Origin: Ruegeria arenilitoris
GTDB taxonomy: Bacteria > Pseudomonadota > Alphaproteobacteria > Rhodobacterales > Rhodobacteraceae
DNA: 64,000 nt
NCBI RefSeq assembly: GCF_013035315.1
Contig: NZ_WQHP01000006.1
Coordinates: 186,001 to 250,000, forward strand
Reading direction: 5' to 3'
Positions 33,774-42,170 of the stretch are shown here, in pieces (the stretch's first letter is position 1; each line of letters starts with the position of its first letter). The notes beneath the pieces are model-generated. The model was not told where the DNA came from. It did not search any database and saw nothing but the letters and a program-made list of their open reading frames with translations. A program made the position numbers and the translations under genes.

Positions 33774-33806
33774 TTCGTGCACCTGAAACAGCAGGTGGCG
33801 CGAACA
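33774..33806 (+). promoter_or_regulatory. Stem-loop in the flagellin leader
   Basis: GTTCG (33774-33778) pairs with CGAAC (33802-33806), and inside it CACCTG (33781-33786) pairs with CAGGTG (33793-33798) around AAACAG. The element lies about 100 bases upstream of the fliC start. In Caulobacter FlbT acts on the 5' leader of flagellin mRNA, so this stem is a candidate target for the FlbT encoded downstream; that link is inferred. Confidence 0.4.
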
Positions 33807-33906
33807 GCCCGACGGCGGATCGCACCGATCAGAAAGACGTGAAAGCCCGCACAGGTGGCGGGGTGAGCATGGGCGCAAAAGGCCCGAACGGAAAAGGATG
33901 ACAGAT

Positions 33907-35118
33907 ATGTCCAGCATTCTGACAAACAATGGCGCAATGGTTGCGCTGCAAACACTCAAGTCGGTCAACAAAGATCTTGGCGCGACGCGGAACGCGATCT
34001 CGACGGGTAAGGACGTTGCAACTGCCAAAGACAACTCGGCTGTTTGGGCGATTTCCAAGGTCATGGAGTCGGATGTCAAAGGCTTCAACGCAATCAAGGA
34101 CAGCCTGTCGCTGGGTGAATCCACTGTTGCTGTTGCGCGTAACGCATCTGAGACTGTCACCGACCTGCTGACTCAGATGAAAAGCAAGATTGTCGCGGCA
34201 CAAGAAGACAACGTTGACCGCGACAAGATCAACGCTGACGTGACCGCGCTGAAGGGGCAGATCAACTCGGTGGTGAAGGCTGCTCAGTTCAATGGTTTGA
34301 ACCTTGTGGACGGCTCGGCTGGCTCGGCCTCTATCCTGGCCTCGCTGGACCGGGATAACACCGGCAACGTGACTGCTTCTTCGATCAGTGTCGCAGGGCA
34401 AAACCTGTCGACTGGCGGCTACGTGACCAAGGCAGTGTTTGATGGCTCGACCGGATCGTCCACTGGCAACGACCGCGTGGGTGCAACCATCGCCAACGCA
34501 GCGACCTCGGCCACTGCTTTGGTGACCGATGAATCCAGCGGCACCTTTGCGGCTGGTGACAAAGTGGTCGTCGCCATCGATGATCAGGTCGTGTCCTATA
34601 CCGTGACTGCCGCAGACGCCGCGGCGACCACCACGGGCGACATCGTCGCCGTTGGTCTGAAAGCCAAGATCGAAGAGATGGGTATCAACGGTCTGACTGT
34701 CGGCTATGACTCGGGCACACAAGGCACCCTGGCCGTCACCAACAACACCGGTCGCGACATCTCGTTCTCGGCACAGTTCGTGAACGCAGGTTCGGGCGGT
34801 CTCGGCGCAATGGCGGGTCTGGACGTGTCCACCGGTGCCGGGGCGACAGCCGCGCTGGCCACGATCGAAACGCTGATCGACACATCTATCGACGCGTCGG
34901 CTGCCTTTGGTTCGGCTCAGGGCCGGATCGAGACCCAGAAAGAGTTCATTTCGAACCTGGCGGATTCGTTCAAATCGGGGATCGGCTCGTTGGTTGATGC
35001 GGACATGGAAGAGACCTCAGCGCGCCTGCAGGCCCTTCAGGTTCAGCAGCAGCTGGCGACTCAGTCGCTGTCGATCGCCAACCAGGCACCGCAGTCGATT
35101 TTGTCTCTGTTCCGCTAA
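33907..35118 (+). CDS. fliC: Flagellin
   Basis: This 403-aa filament subunit has conserved ends and a variable middle. The N-terminal D0/D1 region is MSSILTNNGAMVALQTLKSVNKDLG to about residue 140. The central, Ala/Gly/Thr-rich segment is about 145-310. The C-terminal D1/D0 helix ends QQLATQSLSIANQAPQSILSLFR, with the Leu-Phe-Arg terminus usual for flagellin. ATG 33907 is chosen over 33898 because AAGGA is then spaced properly and family proteins start MSSIL. It heads a cluster with flaF and flbT. Confidence 0.95.
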   Translation: MSSILTNNGAMVALQTLKSVNKDLGATRNAISTGKDVATAKDNSAVWAISKVMESDVKGFNAIKDSLSLGESTVAVARNASETVTDLLTQMKSKIVAAQEDNVDRDKINADVTALKGQINSVVKAAQFNGLNLVDGSAGSASILASLDRDNTGNVTASSISVAGQNLSTGGYVTKAVFDGSTGSSTGNDRVGATIANAATSATALVTDESSGTFAAGDKVVVAIDDQVVSYTVTAADAAATTTGDIVAVGLKAKIEEMGINGLTVGYDSGTQGTLAVTNNTGRDISFSAQFVNAGSGGLGAMAGLDVSTGAGATAALATIETLIDTSIDASAAFGSAQGRIETQKEFISNLADSFKSGIGSLVDADMEETSARLQALQVQQQLATQSLSIANQAPQSILSLFR

Positions 35119-35132
35119 GTTCAGGAACCCGG

Positions 35133-35176
35133 TCGGGGCGCGGCAACACGCCCCGATACTGACCGCCAAGTGGCGG
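35133..35176 (+). terminator. Two hairpins between fliC and flaF
   Basis: TCGGGGCG/CGCCCCGA (35133-35156) and CCGCCA/TGGCGG (35163-35176) form two consecutive stems after the fliC stop. No T-run follows, so they may stabilise fliC mRNA or reduce read-through into flaF. Confidence 0.45.
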
Positions 35177-35195
35177 ATTACTGGAAGGATTTCAC

Positions 35196-35570
35196 GTGAC
35201 ACCGCAAGCTTTTGCCCAGCGTGCCTATGCACAGACCGCCGCACCGACGCGCACCCCGCGCGATACCGAATACGAAGCGATATAAAAGATTACCCACAGG
35301 CTCAAAGCCGCCGCTGCCCGGCAAGCGGCCGATTTCGGCGGGTTCGTTCAAGCCCTGCACGAAAACCGCCGGTTATGGACCGTTCTGGCCAGTGGAGTAA
35401 CGGATTCCGAAAACGGTCTGCCCAACGACTTGCGCGCTCGCATTTTCTATCTGGCCGAGTTTACCGAACAGCACAGCAGCCAGGTTCTTGGCAATAAGGC
35501 CTCGGTTGAGCCACTGCTTGAGATCAACATGGTGGTACTGCGTGGTCTGCGGCAGATGAGGGCCACGTAA
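35196..35570 (+). pseudogene. flaF: Flagellin biosynthesis regulator FlaF, interrupted by an in-frame TAA
   Basis: FlaF is needed for flagellin synthesis or secretion in alphaproteobacteria. GTG 35196, preceded by GGAAGGA, starts MTPQAFAQRAYAQTAAPTRT, and 29 codons are read before TAA at 35283-35285. The same frame then continues for 94 codons as clear FlaF: KITHRLKAAAARQAADFG, NRRLWTVLASGVTD, LRARIFYLAEFTEQHS and VLRGLRQMRAT, ending at the flbT start. A single nonsense change explains it, and no nearby restart codon exists. It is a second broken gene in the flagellar block. Sequencing error or read-through cannot be ruled out. Confidence 0.85.
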
Positions 35571-35971
35571 TGGCAGGATTGGTTCTGAAACTGGCCCCGA
35601 AAGAGCGTGTTCTGATCAACGGTGTGGTCTTGGAAAACGGGGACCGACGCAGCCGGTTCTCGATCATGACGCCCGAGGCAAATGTTTTGCGTCTGCGGGA
35701 CGCGATTCATCCCGACGAGGTGAATACCCCGGTTCGACGTGTTTGCTATGCCACGCAGCTCGTCCTGTCGGGCGACACAGAGCCCGATCGGGCCCGCCAA
35801 CAATTGTTGCGCCGGGTCGAGGAGTTGAGCCAGGTTTTCACAGACGCAGACAGCCGCCGGGTGCTGGCCGAAGCGACCGAAGCCTTGCTGGATGAGCAGT
35901 TCTACAAATGCCTCAAGGCTCTGCGTGCATTGCTGCCACGCGAAGAACGCCTGATGGCTTATCAACAATGA
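35570..35971 (+). CDS. flbT: Flagellin mRNA regulator FlbT
   Basis: This 133-aa protein matches FlbT, a post-transcriptional repressor of flagellin in alphaproteobacteria. Recognisable features are LVLKLAPKERVLINGVVLENGDRRSRFSI, the DAIHPDEVNTPVRRVCYATQLVLSGD segment, and a helical C-terminus. The start ATG overlaps the flaF stop (TAATG). Because flaF is interrupted, translation coupling to flbT may be lost. Its stop overlaps the DUF1217 gene by four bases. Confidence 0.93.
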   Translation: MAGLVLKLAPKERVLINGVVLENGDRRSRFSIMTPEANVLRLRDAIHPDEVNTPVRRVCYATQLVLSGDTEPDRARQQLLRRVEELSQVFTDADSRRVLAEATEALLDEQFYKCLKALRALLPREERLMAYQQ

Positions 35972-36759
35972 CCTTCCAGCCGGTTATACCATCGGGCGGG
36001 CTGGTTGGCTGGCGGTTCCTGCAACGCACCTATGACGCGCAGCTGGAAAGCTTTTCGGCGTCTGCGGTCAACAAGCGGGACAGTGAGTATTTTCTGGCGA
36101 ACATTAAAAAGGTTCAGACAGCGGAAGACCTGGTATCAGACCGTCGGTTGTTGCAGGTCGCGCTGGGGGCCTTTGGGTTAGAAGGCGATCTGGATAACCG
36201 CTTTTTCATCCAGAAAATCCTGTCTGATGGAACGAAGGCGCAGGACGCTCTGTCGAACCGCTTGTCTGACAAAAGATACCGGCAGTTCTCGGATGCGTTT
36301 GGATTCGGGCCGGGTGAAGTGCGCAAAACCGGGCTGATCACCAATATGGAAGAGATTGCGCGTGACAACATGGTGTCTCGGTTCGAGGTTGCGGTGGGCG
36401 AGACAGATGAAACGATGCGTATCTCGCTTTACGCCCAACACGCGCCGAGCGATCTTGCCGCGAAGGGGGGCAGCAAGGATACTAAATGGTTCGACCTGAT
36501 GAGCTTGCCACCGCTTCGTCGCATGATGGAGACTGCGTTGGGTTTGCCCGCGAGTTTCGGTCAGCTGAACATCGACAGGCAGCTTGAGGTGTTCAAGGAT
36601 CGGTTGTCCGGTTTGACGGGATCCGATGATTTGGCCCAGTTCAAAGACAAAGAGGCCAGAGAGCAGTTGACGGATCAATTCCTGGCCCGAAGCCAGATCG
36701 CTCAGCTTGAAAACGTGGTTTCACCCGCGCAAACCGCGCTGATCCTTCTGGGCGGCTAA
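35968..36759 (+). CDS. DUF1217 flagellar-locus protein
   Basis: This 263-aa protein starts MTFQPVIPSGGLVGWRFLQRTYDAQ and has the DUF1217 pattern of repeated motifs such as DSEYFLANIKKVQTAEDLVSDRRLLQVALGAFGLE and KILSDGTKAQDALSNRL. The family occurs almost only beside flagellar genes of Rhodobacterales and Rhizobiales, and its role in motility is undefined. ATGA overlap with flbT places it in the same operon. It converges with the adenylate cyclase gene. Confidence 0.85.
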   Translation: MTFQPVIPSGGLVGWRFLQRTYDAQLESFSASAVNKRDSEYFLANIKKVQTAEDLVSDRRLLQVALGAFGLEGDLDNRFFIQKILSDGTKAQDALSNRLSDKRYRQFSDAFGFGPGEVRKTGLITNMEEIARDNMVSRFEVAVGETDETMRISLYAQHAPSDLAAKGGSKDTKWFDLMSLPPLRRMMETALGLPASFGQLNIDRQLEVFKDRLSGLTGSDDLAQFKDKEAREQLTDQFLARSQIAQLENVVSPAQTALILLGG

Positions 36760-36810
36760 GTTACACGGGTGAAGCTCTGACAAAAGCCACGCAGCACTAA
36801 AATGCGGACC

Positions 36811-38382
36811 TTATCCGTCCAGAACGGCATCCGCTGAAGTTCTGAGCGCGTAAGACGTCACCGGTTGCGATACGTTGTGCAGCTTGACATCACCAAGCGG
36901 CAGAGCGTTTGCGCAGGCTGGTAGAATGTCGGCGGAAACGACAATCCTGTGGTTCTTGGTCTTGCCGTATTCCCCTAAACGCGCGGCGATGTTCGCGGCT
37001 TGTCCAATCACAGTAAAGTCCAATCGCTCACGCGAGCCGACATTGCCATAGGTCACCCGACCATAGGCCACGCCGATCGAACAGTCGCAATGCGTGTCCA
37101 AGCCCGACTGGTGCAACTCTCCCAGCTTCTCGACGATACTTATGGCGCTGCGCTGGGCATTGCCGCGGGCCGAAATTGAATCCTCACCCGCCGGGAAGAC
37201 AGCCAGAACCGCGTCGCCGATGAACTTCAGAACCTCGCCGCCATTGTCGTGGACTATGCCCGATACGGTTTCGAAGAAGTCATTCAGAAGGTTGATGTAT
37301 GCGCTGCGGCCCAGGCGCTCTTCGAGGCTGGTCGAGTTGCGCAGGTCGCAGAACATGATGGCGGCGTCGATCTCATCCCCGTCGCCGCGCCTGATCTCAC
37401 CGCCCAGCACGCGCGCGCCCGAGCGTTTGCCCACGTAAGTTTCAAGCAGGACCTGAGCGTTCTCACGCTGCATGAACACCTCGTAAAACCGGGCAATGAC
37501 CTGTGAGCATTCGAATACTAGGCCCAGGTTTTCGGTGGTGAACCCATCCGGGTGATCGCAGGTCAGGGTCAGTACATTGGTACGCCCATCTGAAAAGGGC
37601 AGGGGCATGGCCACATAGTCGGTCGCGCCTTTGGCCCGCAGATCCTCCATGATCGGAAAGCTGTTGTGGGGGTTGTCCGCATTCAGCCGCTGGCGCACGC
37701 CGCCCAGACCGTTCGACACATGGCGCAAGGGGCTGTTGATATAGGCCGGGTGATCGTGGATTTCATAGGTGGGAACATTGGTCGAAATCTCGGCCTCACC
37801 TTTTTCCCAGATATAGTGCTTGCCCGCGATCAGCGGATGCAGGGACCAGGCCAGGATGCTGAGGCGCTGAATGGCGATCCCGTGTTCCAGCATTTTCTCG
37901 GCCAGAGCCTGAGTAAAGGCCTCGGGCGTGTCATTTTCCGACGCTCCGCGCATCAGCCAGTCAATCAACGGGCCGCTGATATTGCCATCCTCGGGGTCCC
38001 GCAGGGTGTTATCGCCCAAGTCAATCTTGGTATAGGCATTCGGCATGAATCCGATATGGCCCTGAATCACAACGCTTTCAGGCAGGGCTTCTTCGTAGGC
38101 CCAGACGGAATTGGCCAACCGCTCGCCGCCGAGGATCACGTCGTGATAGGTCGCAGTGCCCTTGAAGGGACAAAAGGTTTGCAATTCGGTCTCATCGCTG
38201 AGAGCAACACGCACGTCTTCGCGCGGGATGTAGATCGTCGGCGGGAGCCGCGTTTCATACATCACCTTGGCATTGCTGCTTTCGGCCAAAAGAACCTGAT
38301 CCCGGTAAATGGCAATCTTACCGTTCAACCGTTCGACTGAGATCCCATAGCCTTTTGCTCTTGGAGTGGCGTGCACGTTCAT
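36811..38382 (-). CDS. DUF427-adenylate cyclase fusion protein
   Basis: This 523-aa soluble protein joins an N-terminal DUF427 domain (residues about 10-115, diagnostic CPFKGTATYHDV at 71-82), a helical linker (about 140-315) and a class III nucleotide cyclase domain (about 330-515). Catalytic metal Asp346 (FCDLRNS) and Asp390 (KFIGDAVLAVF), Lys387, Asn464 and Arg468 are all present, so it should make cAMP or cGMP. ATG 38382 is chosen since GGGAGG is well spaced. There is no membrane span. It converges with the flagellar operon and may link metabolism to motility, which is inference. Confidence 0.82.
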   Translation of the reverse strand: MNVHATPRAKGYGISVERLNGKIAIYRDQVLLAESSNAKVMYETRLPPTIYIPREDVRVALSDETELQTFCPFKGTATYHDVILGGERLANSVWAYEEALPESVVIQGHIGFMPNAYTKIDLGDNTLRDPEDGNISGPLIDWLMRGASENDTPEAFTQALAEKMLEHGIAIQRLSILAWSLHPLIAGKHYIWEKGEAEISTNVPTYEIHDHPAYINSPLRHVSNGLGGVRQRLNADNPHNSFPIMEDLRAKGATDYVAMPLPFSDGRTNVLTLTCDHPDGFTTENLGLVFECSQVIARFYEVFMQRENAQVLLETYVGKRSGARVLGGEIRRGDGDEIDAAIMFCDLRNSTSLEERLGRSAYINLLNDFFETVSGIVHDNGGEVLKFIGDAVLAVFPAGEDSISARGNAQRSAISIVEKLGELHQSGLDTHCDCSIGVAYGRVTYGNVGSRERLDFTVIGQAANIAARLGEYGKTKNHRIVVSADILPACANALPLGDVKLHNVSQPVTSYALRTSADAVLDG

Positions 38383-38487
38383 CGTCATCCTCCCTGGCGC
38401 GGGTCTATATAGGATGGGCCTTGAAGCGCGGTTTTCCAAGAGGTGATCCCGGCATTTTTACTGCACATCAGCTGTGCAATCGTAAGC

Positions 38488-39189
38488 TCAGACCATCTGG
38501 ATCACATCTTTTTCGATGGACAGCATATAGCCCTTCTTTGCGATGTTCTTGACCAACAACTCGCTGACCATCTGATTGCCCAAGGCGTCCCGCAGCCGTT
38601 TGATCCGGGTCGCGCCAGCGGCCTCGTCGCAATCGGCGGCGCTTTTGCCTGAGATCATCGCTTCGATCTGAGCGCCGGACAGGACCTCGTCATCCAGTCG
38701 GGATTCGGCCAGAACCGACAGCGTTTCCATGGCGGCCGGGGTCAGCTTGAAATCCATGTTGTTCAGATAGACGGTGTTTTCCTCGCGGCTGATCAGCAGC
38801 GATGTCACCTGAATCCCGGTGCGTTCGATCTGCGCCATCCGGCGGTTCAGCAAGACAAGCATCACCAGAAACACCAATGCTGCCACAAGCATCGCGCTGG
38901 CAAAGACCAGCAGCACGTAGATCACCATACGATAGCTCGCCAGTGTATCGGCGAAGGCGGTGCCCGACTGCGCCAGGATCTCAAGCAGGCGAATCTCGGT
39001 CTGCGAAGTCAGGTCGCTTTCGACAAACAGCCGCTCTACCCGCGCGTTGAAGGCGTTGGCGTCCGGCAAGGTCCAGAACAGAAAGGCGGCGGCTGTGATC
39101 AGGATGAAGACGATGGCCGCGATACCTGCGCCGACCAGCCGTGTGCCAGATCGCCGCGTATCAGTAACGGAGATAGAATTGTCCGGCAT
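38488..39189 (-). CDS. Membrane-anchored winged-helix regulator, DNA-binding domain at C-terminus
   Basis: This 233-aa protein has two membrane spans (about 18-40 and 88-114) enclosing a short periplasmic helical loop of about 47 residues. A cytoplasmic C-terminal domain (about 130-228) has the OmpR/PhoB-like winged-helix pattern: FKLTPAAMETLSVLAE, GATRIKRLRDALGN and LVKNIAKKGYMLSI. ToxR and CadC have the reverse order, with the DNA-binding domain first. AAGGAAGG precedes the ATG. Its first 29 bases overlap the end of the upstream exported-protein gene. Targets are unknown. Confidence 0.7.
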   Translation of the reverse strand: MPDNSISVTDTRRSGTRLVGAGIAAIVFILITAAAFLFWTLPDANAFNARVERLFVESDLTSQTEIRLLEILAQSGTAFADTLASYRMVIYVLLVFASAMLVAALVFLVMLVLLNRRMAQIERTGIQVTSLLISREENTVYLNNMDFKLTPAAMETLSVLAESRLDDEVLSGAQIEAMISGKSAADCDEAAGATRIKRLRDALGNQMVSELLVKNIAKKGYMLSIEKDVIQMV

Positions 39190-39445
39190 TGGCCTTCCTT
39201 TTATCCAATCCTTCCGGCCCGAAAACGGACATGACGTTCAGCAAGGTCCAACCCGACGCGCTGAGGCGTTGTGAGACCTCTTGCTGGGCTTGGCCTTTGT
39301 CGCAGGCCGACACCTGCATCACGCCGTAGTGCAGCCGCAGCGGATTGTCCTGCTTGGCCTTGTAATCCGCATAGCATTCGGCCGCAGCCGCGGTGCCAAG
39401 CGATATCAGGGCCGCAATGGCCAGAGAAGAGAGGATCGGTTTCAT
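39161..39445 (-). CDS. Small exported protein coupled to the membrane regulator
   Basis: This 94-aa protein has a signal peptide of 22 residues or so (MKPILSSLAIAALISLGTAAAA), leaving about 72 mature residues with two Cys (ECYADYKA and SACDKG) that may form a disulfide. I recognise no family. Its end overlaps the regulator gene by 29 bases, so they are likely co-translated. By analogy with ToxR/ToxS-type pairs it might modulate the regulator from the periplasm, but this is only inferred. Confidence 0.55.
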   Translation of the reverse strand: MKPILSSLAIAALISLGTAAAAECYADYKAKQDNPLRLHYGVMQVSACDKGQAQQEVSQRLSASGWTLLNVMSVFGPEGLDKRKANAGQFYLRY

Positions 39446-39622
39446 AGGCTGCATCCTGCGCATGGGTTCGCCGGATATTCAATAACCCAAGGGGTTTGAG
39501 GGGGCTGATATTGGATAACACCGGCCCGTTATTGCTTGTCTGAGGGGGGCAGACCCAATGTTGGTGCATCACGTTTGCGGTCTGTGTCGGATCGCCCCTA
39601 AACACCAGGAAGGACACGCATC

Positions 39623-40090
39623 ATGCACCGGAAGTTCATCGCTCTTGTCGTTGCCACCGCAATCACCATCACCGGCGTCTCGGCCTCGCAGGCGCGGGCT
39701 GCGGATGCCAAAGACATCCTTGGTGGGCTTGCTGCCATCGCGATCATTGGCGCGGGCGTTCACTACTATAACAAGGAACAGCGCAAGCAGCGGGCGTCGC
39801 GCCAACAGACCTATACGCAGCAGCCTTATGTCGCGCAGCCCAGCTATCCGGTGCGGCCGCTGCCGCGAAATGTTGCGCGCTATGACCTGCCGCAGCAATG
39901 TCTGCGCAACTACAATGCGTATTCGAACAATCAACCGCTTCTGGCGCCGAATTGCCTCAAAAAGCATTACAAACACGCCAATAGCCTGCCGCAAGAGTGC
40001 AAGGTCGGTTTCTGGAATGGCAAAGAGGTGAAGCGGGCATACGAACCTGCATGCCTGCGCCAGCAAGGATACCGCGTCGTTTACAAGTAA
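39623..40090 (+). CDS. Conserved exported protein, 155 aa, unknown function
   Basis: The frame from ATG 39623 has a signal peptide ([26 protein letters not shown]). It then has a short hydrophobic segment [15 protein letters not shown], a Gln/Tyr-rich linker ([17 protein letters not shown]), and a C-terminal Cys-containing domain with [31 protein letters not shown] and [12 protein letters not shown]. The four Cys probably make disulfides. It is divergent from the exported-protein/regulator pair, so might be a target. I do not recognise a named family. Confidence 0.65.
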   Translation: MHRKFIALVVATAITITGVSASQARAADAKDILGGLAAIAIIGAGVHYYNKEQRKQRASRQQTYTQQPYVAQPSYPVRPLPRNVARYDLPQQCLRNYNAYSNNQPLLAPNCLKKHYKHANSLPQECKVGFWNGKEVKRAYEPACLRQQGYRVVYK

Positions 40091-40200
40091 TCACTTTCGA
40101 GCAGGAGCGGTGCCACAGAAGCGCCGCGCGGGAGAGGGCGGCGCAAGCCGTCCTCGCTTTTTGTCTTGCGGTTGGGCGGGAAACGCGGTTTTCGGTAGGT

Positions 40201-40818
40201 ATGACAAACCCGGACTATTCGATTGAGCAGGCTGCAGTGGCGCAGGGGTATCTGCGTGTGGCCGGTGTGGATGAAGTGGGTCGCGGGCCTTTGGCCGGAC
40301 CCGTGGTTGCGGCGGCCGTGATTCTGAACCCCGAGGACATTCCAGAGGGGCTGAATGACTCCAAGAAACTAACAGCCAAACGGCGCGGCGCATTGGACGT
40401 CGCCATTCGCGAACGGGCCGAGTTCGCGATAGCAGAGGCTTCGGTGGCTGAGATCGACGAACACAACATCTTGCGCGCGTCGCATTTGGCGATGGAACGC
40501 GCGGTTGCCGCATTGGACCCTCAGCCGGACTATCTGTTGATCGACGGAAACATGATTCCGCGCGGTTTGACGATCCCGGCGCAGGCGGTTGTCAAAGGGG
40601 ACGCGCATTCAGTGTCGATTGCGGCGGCTTCGATCATCGCAAAAAACTGGCGCGATCAACTGATGGTGGATTTGGCGCAACAGCATCCCGGCTATGGATG
40701 GGAGAAGAACGCAGGCTATCCGTCGAAACAACACAGAGAAGCGCTGCAAAATCTCGGTGTAACCCCACATCATAGGCGTTCCTTCAAGCCGGTACACAAC
40801 ATCTTGTATCAAGAGTAA
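40201..40818 (+). CDS. rnhB: Ribonuclease HII
   Basis: This 205-aa enzyme removes RNA from RNA-DNA hybrids. The type 2 RNase H catalytic residues lie in [18 protein letters not shown] (Asp-Glu pair), LIDGN (Asp) and [22 protein letters not shown] (Asp). [11 protein letters not shown] and HHRRSF are the C-terminal family motifs. ATG 40201 (MTNPDYS) gives the usual family length. A longer upstream frame runs antisense to nothing and lacks family features. ccrM follows after 107 bases, a conserved neighbour in many alphaproteobacteria. Confidence 0.95.
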   Translation: MTNPDYSIEQAAVAQGYLRVAGVDEVGRGPLAGPVVAAAVILNPEDIPEGLNDSKKLTAKRRGALDVAIRERAEFAIAEASVAEIDEHNILRASHLAMERAVAALDPQPDYLLIDGNMIPRGLTIPAQAVVKGDAHSVSIAAASIIAKNWRDQLMVDLAQQHPGYGWEKNAGYPSKQHREALQNLGVTPHHRRSFKPVHNILYQE

Positions 40819-40831
40819 ATCGTAAGTCGCT

Positions 40832-40870
40832 GATTCAAAAAAGAAATTGACGGCGAATCGACTTTGACTC
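40832..40870. promoter_or_regulatory. Three GANTC sites in the ccrM leader
   Basis: GATTC (40832-40836), GAATC (40855-40859) and GACTC (40866-40870) lie within 39 bases just upstream of ccrM, and a fourth GATTC lies at 40973 inside the gene. GANTC is the target of CcrM itself. In Caulobacter methylation of such sites in the ccrM promoter affects its own transcription. Feedback here is inferred from the clustering. Confidence 0.5.
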
Positions 40871-40916
40871 ATCCTTGTCTCAACCAAATGAGCGCAAAAG
40901 CGCCGTGGATACTTGA

Positions 40917-42026
<1,110 letters not shown>

Positions 42027-42077
42027 ATTCACGAACACCGCCGGTGCCTGTGGCCTGACACAAGGCACTAAGCCTTG

Positions 42078-42108
42078 CCCCGCCGATCACGGCGGGGTCT
42101 TTTGTTTT
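42078..42108 (+). terminator. Rho-independent terminator after ccrM
   Basis: CCCCGCCG (42078-42085) pairs with CGGCGGGG (42090-42097) around ATCA, followed by TCTTTTGTTTT. Confidence 0.9.
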
Positions 42109-42170
42109 GTTGCCCTCCCGGTTCCGATATGAGAGTCCTGATCCTGCTGCGCACGGAAGGAGCCTCGGCA

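Noticed and set aside
39464-39622. Weak dyad ATAAC...GTTAT in the divergent gap
   Set aside because: Five-base arms are too short to separate from chance without comparison to relatives.
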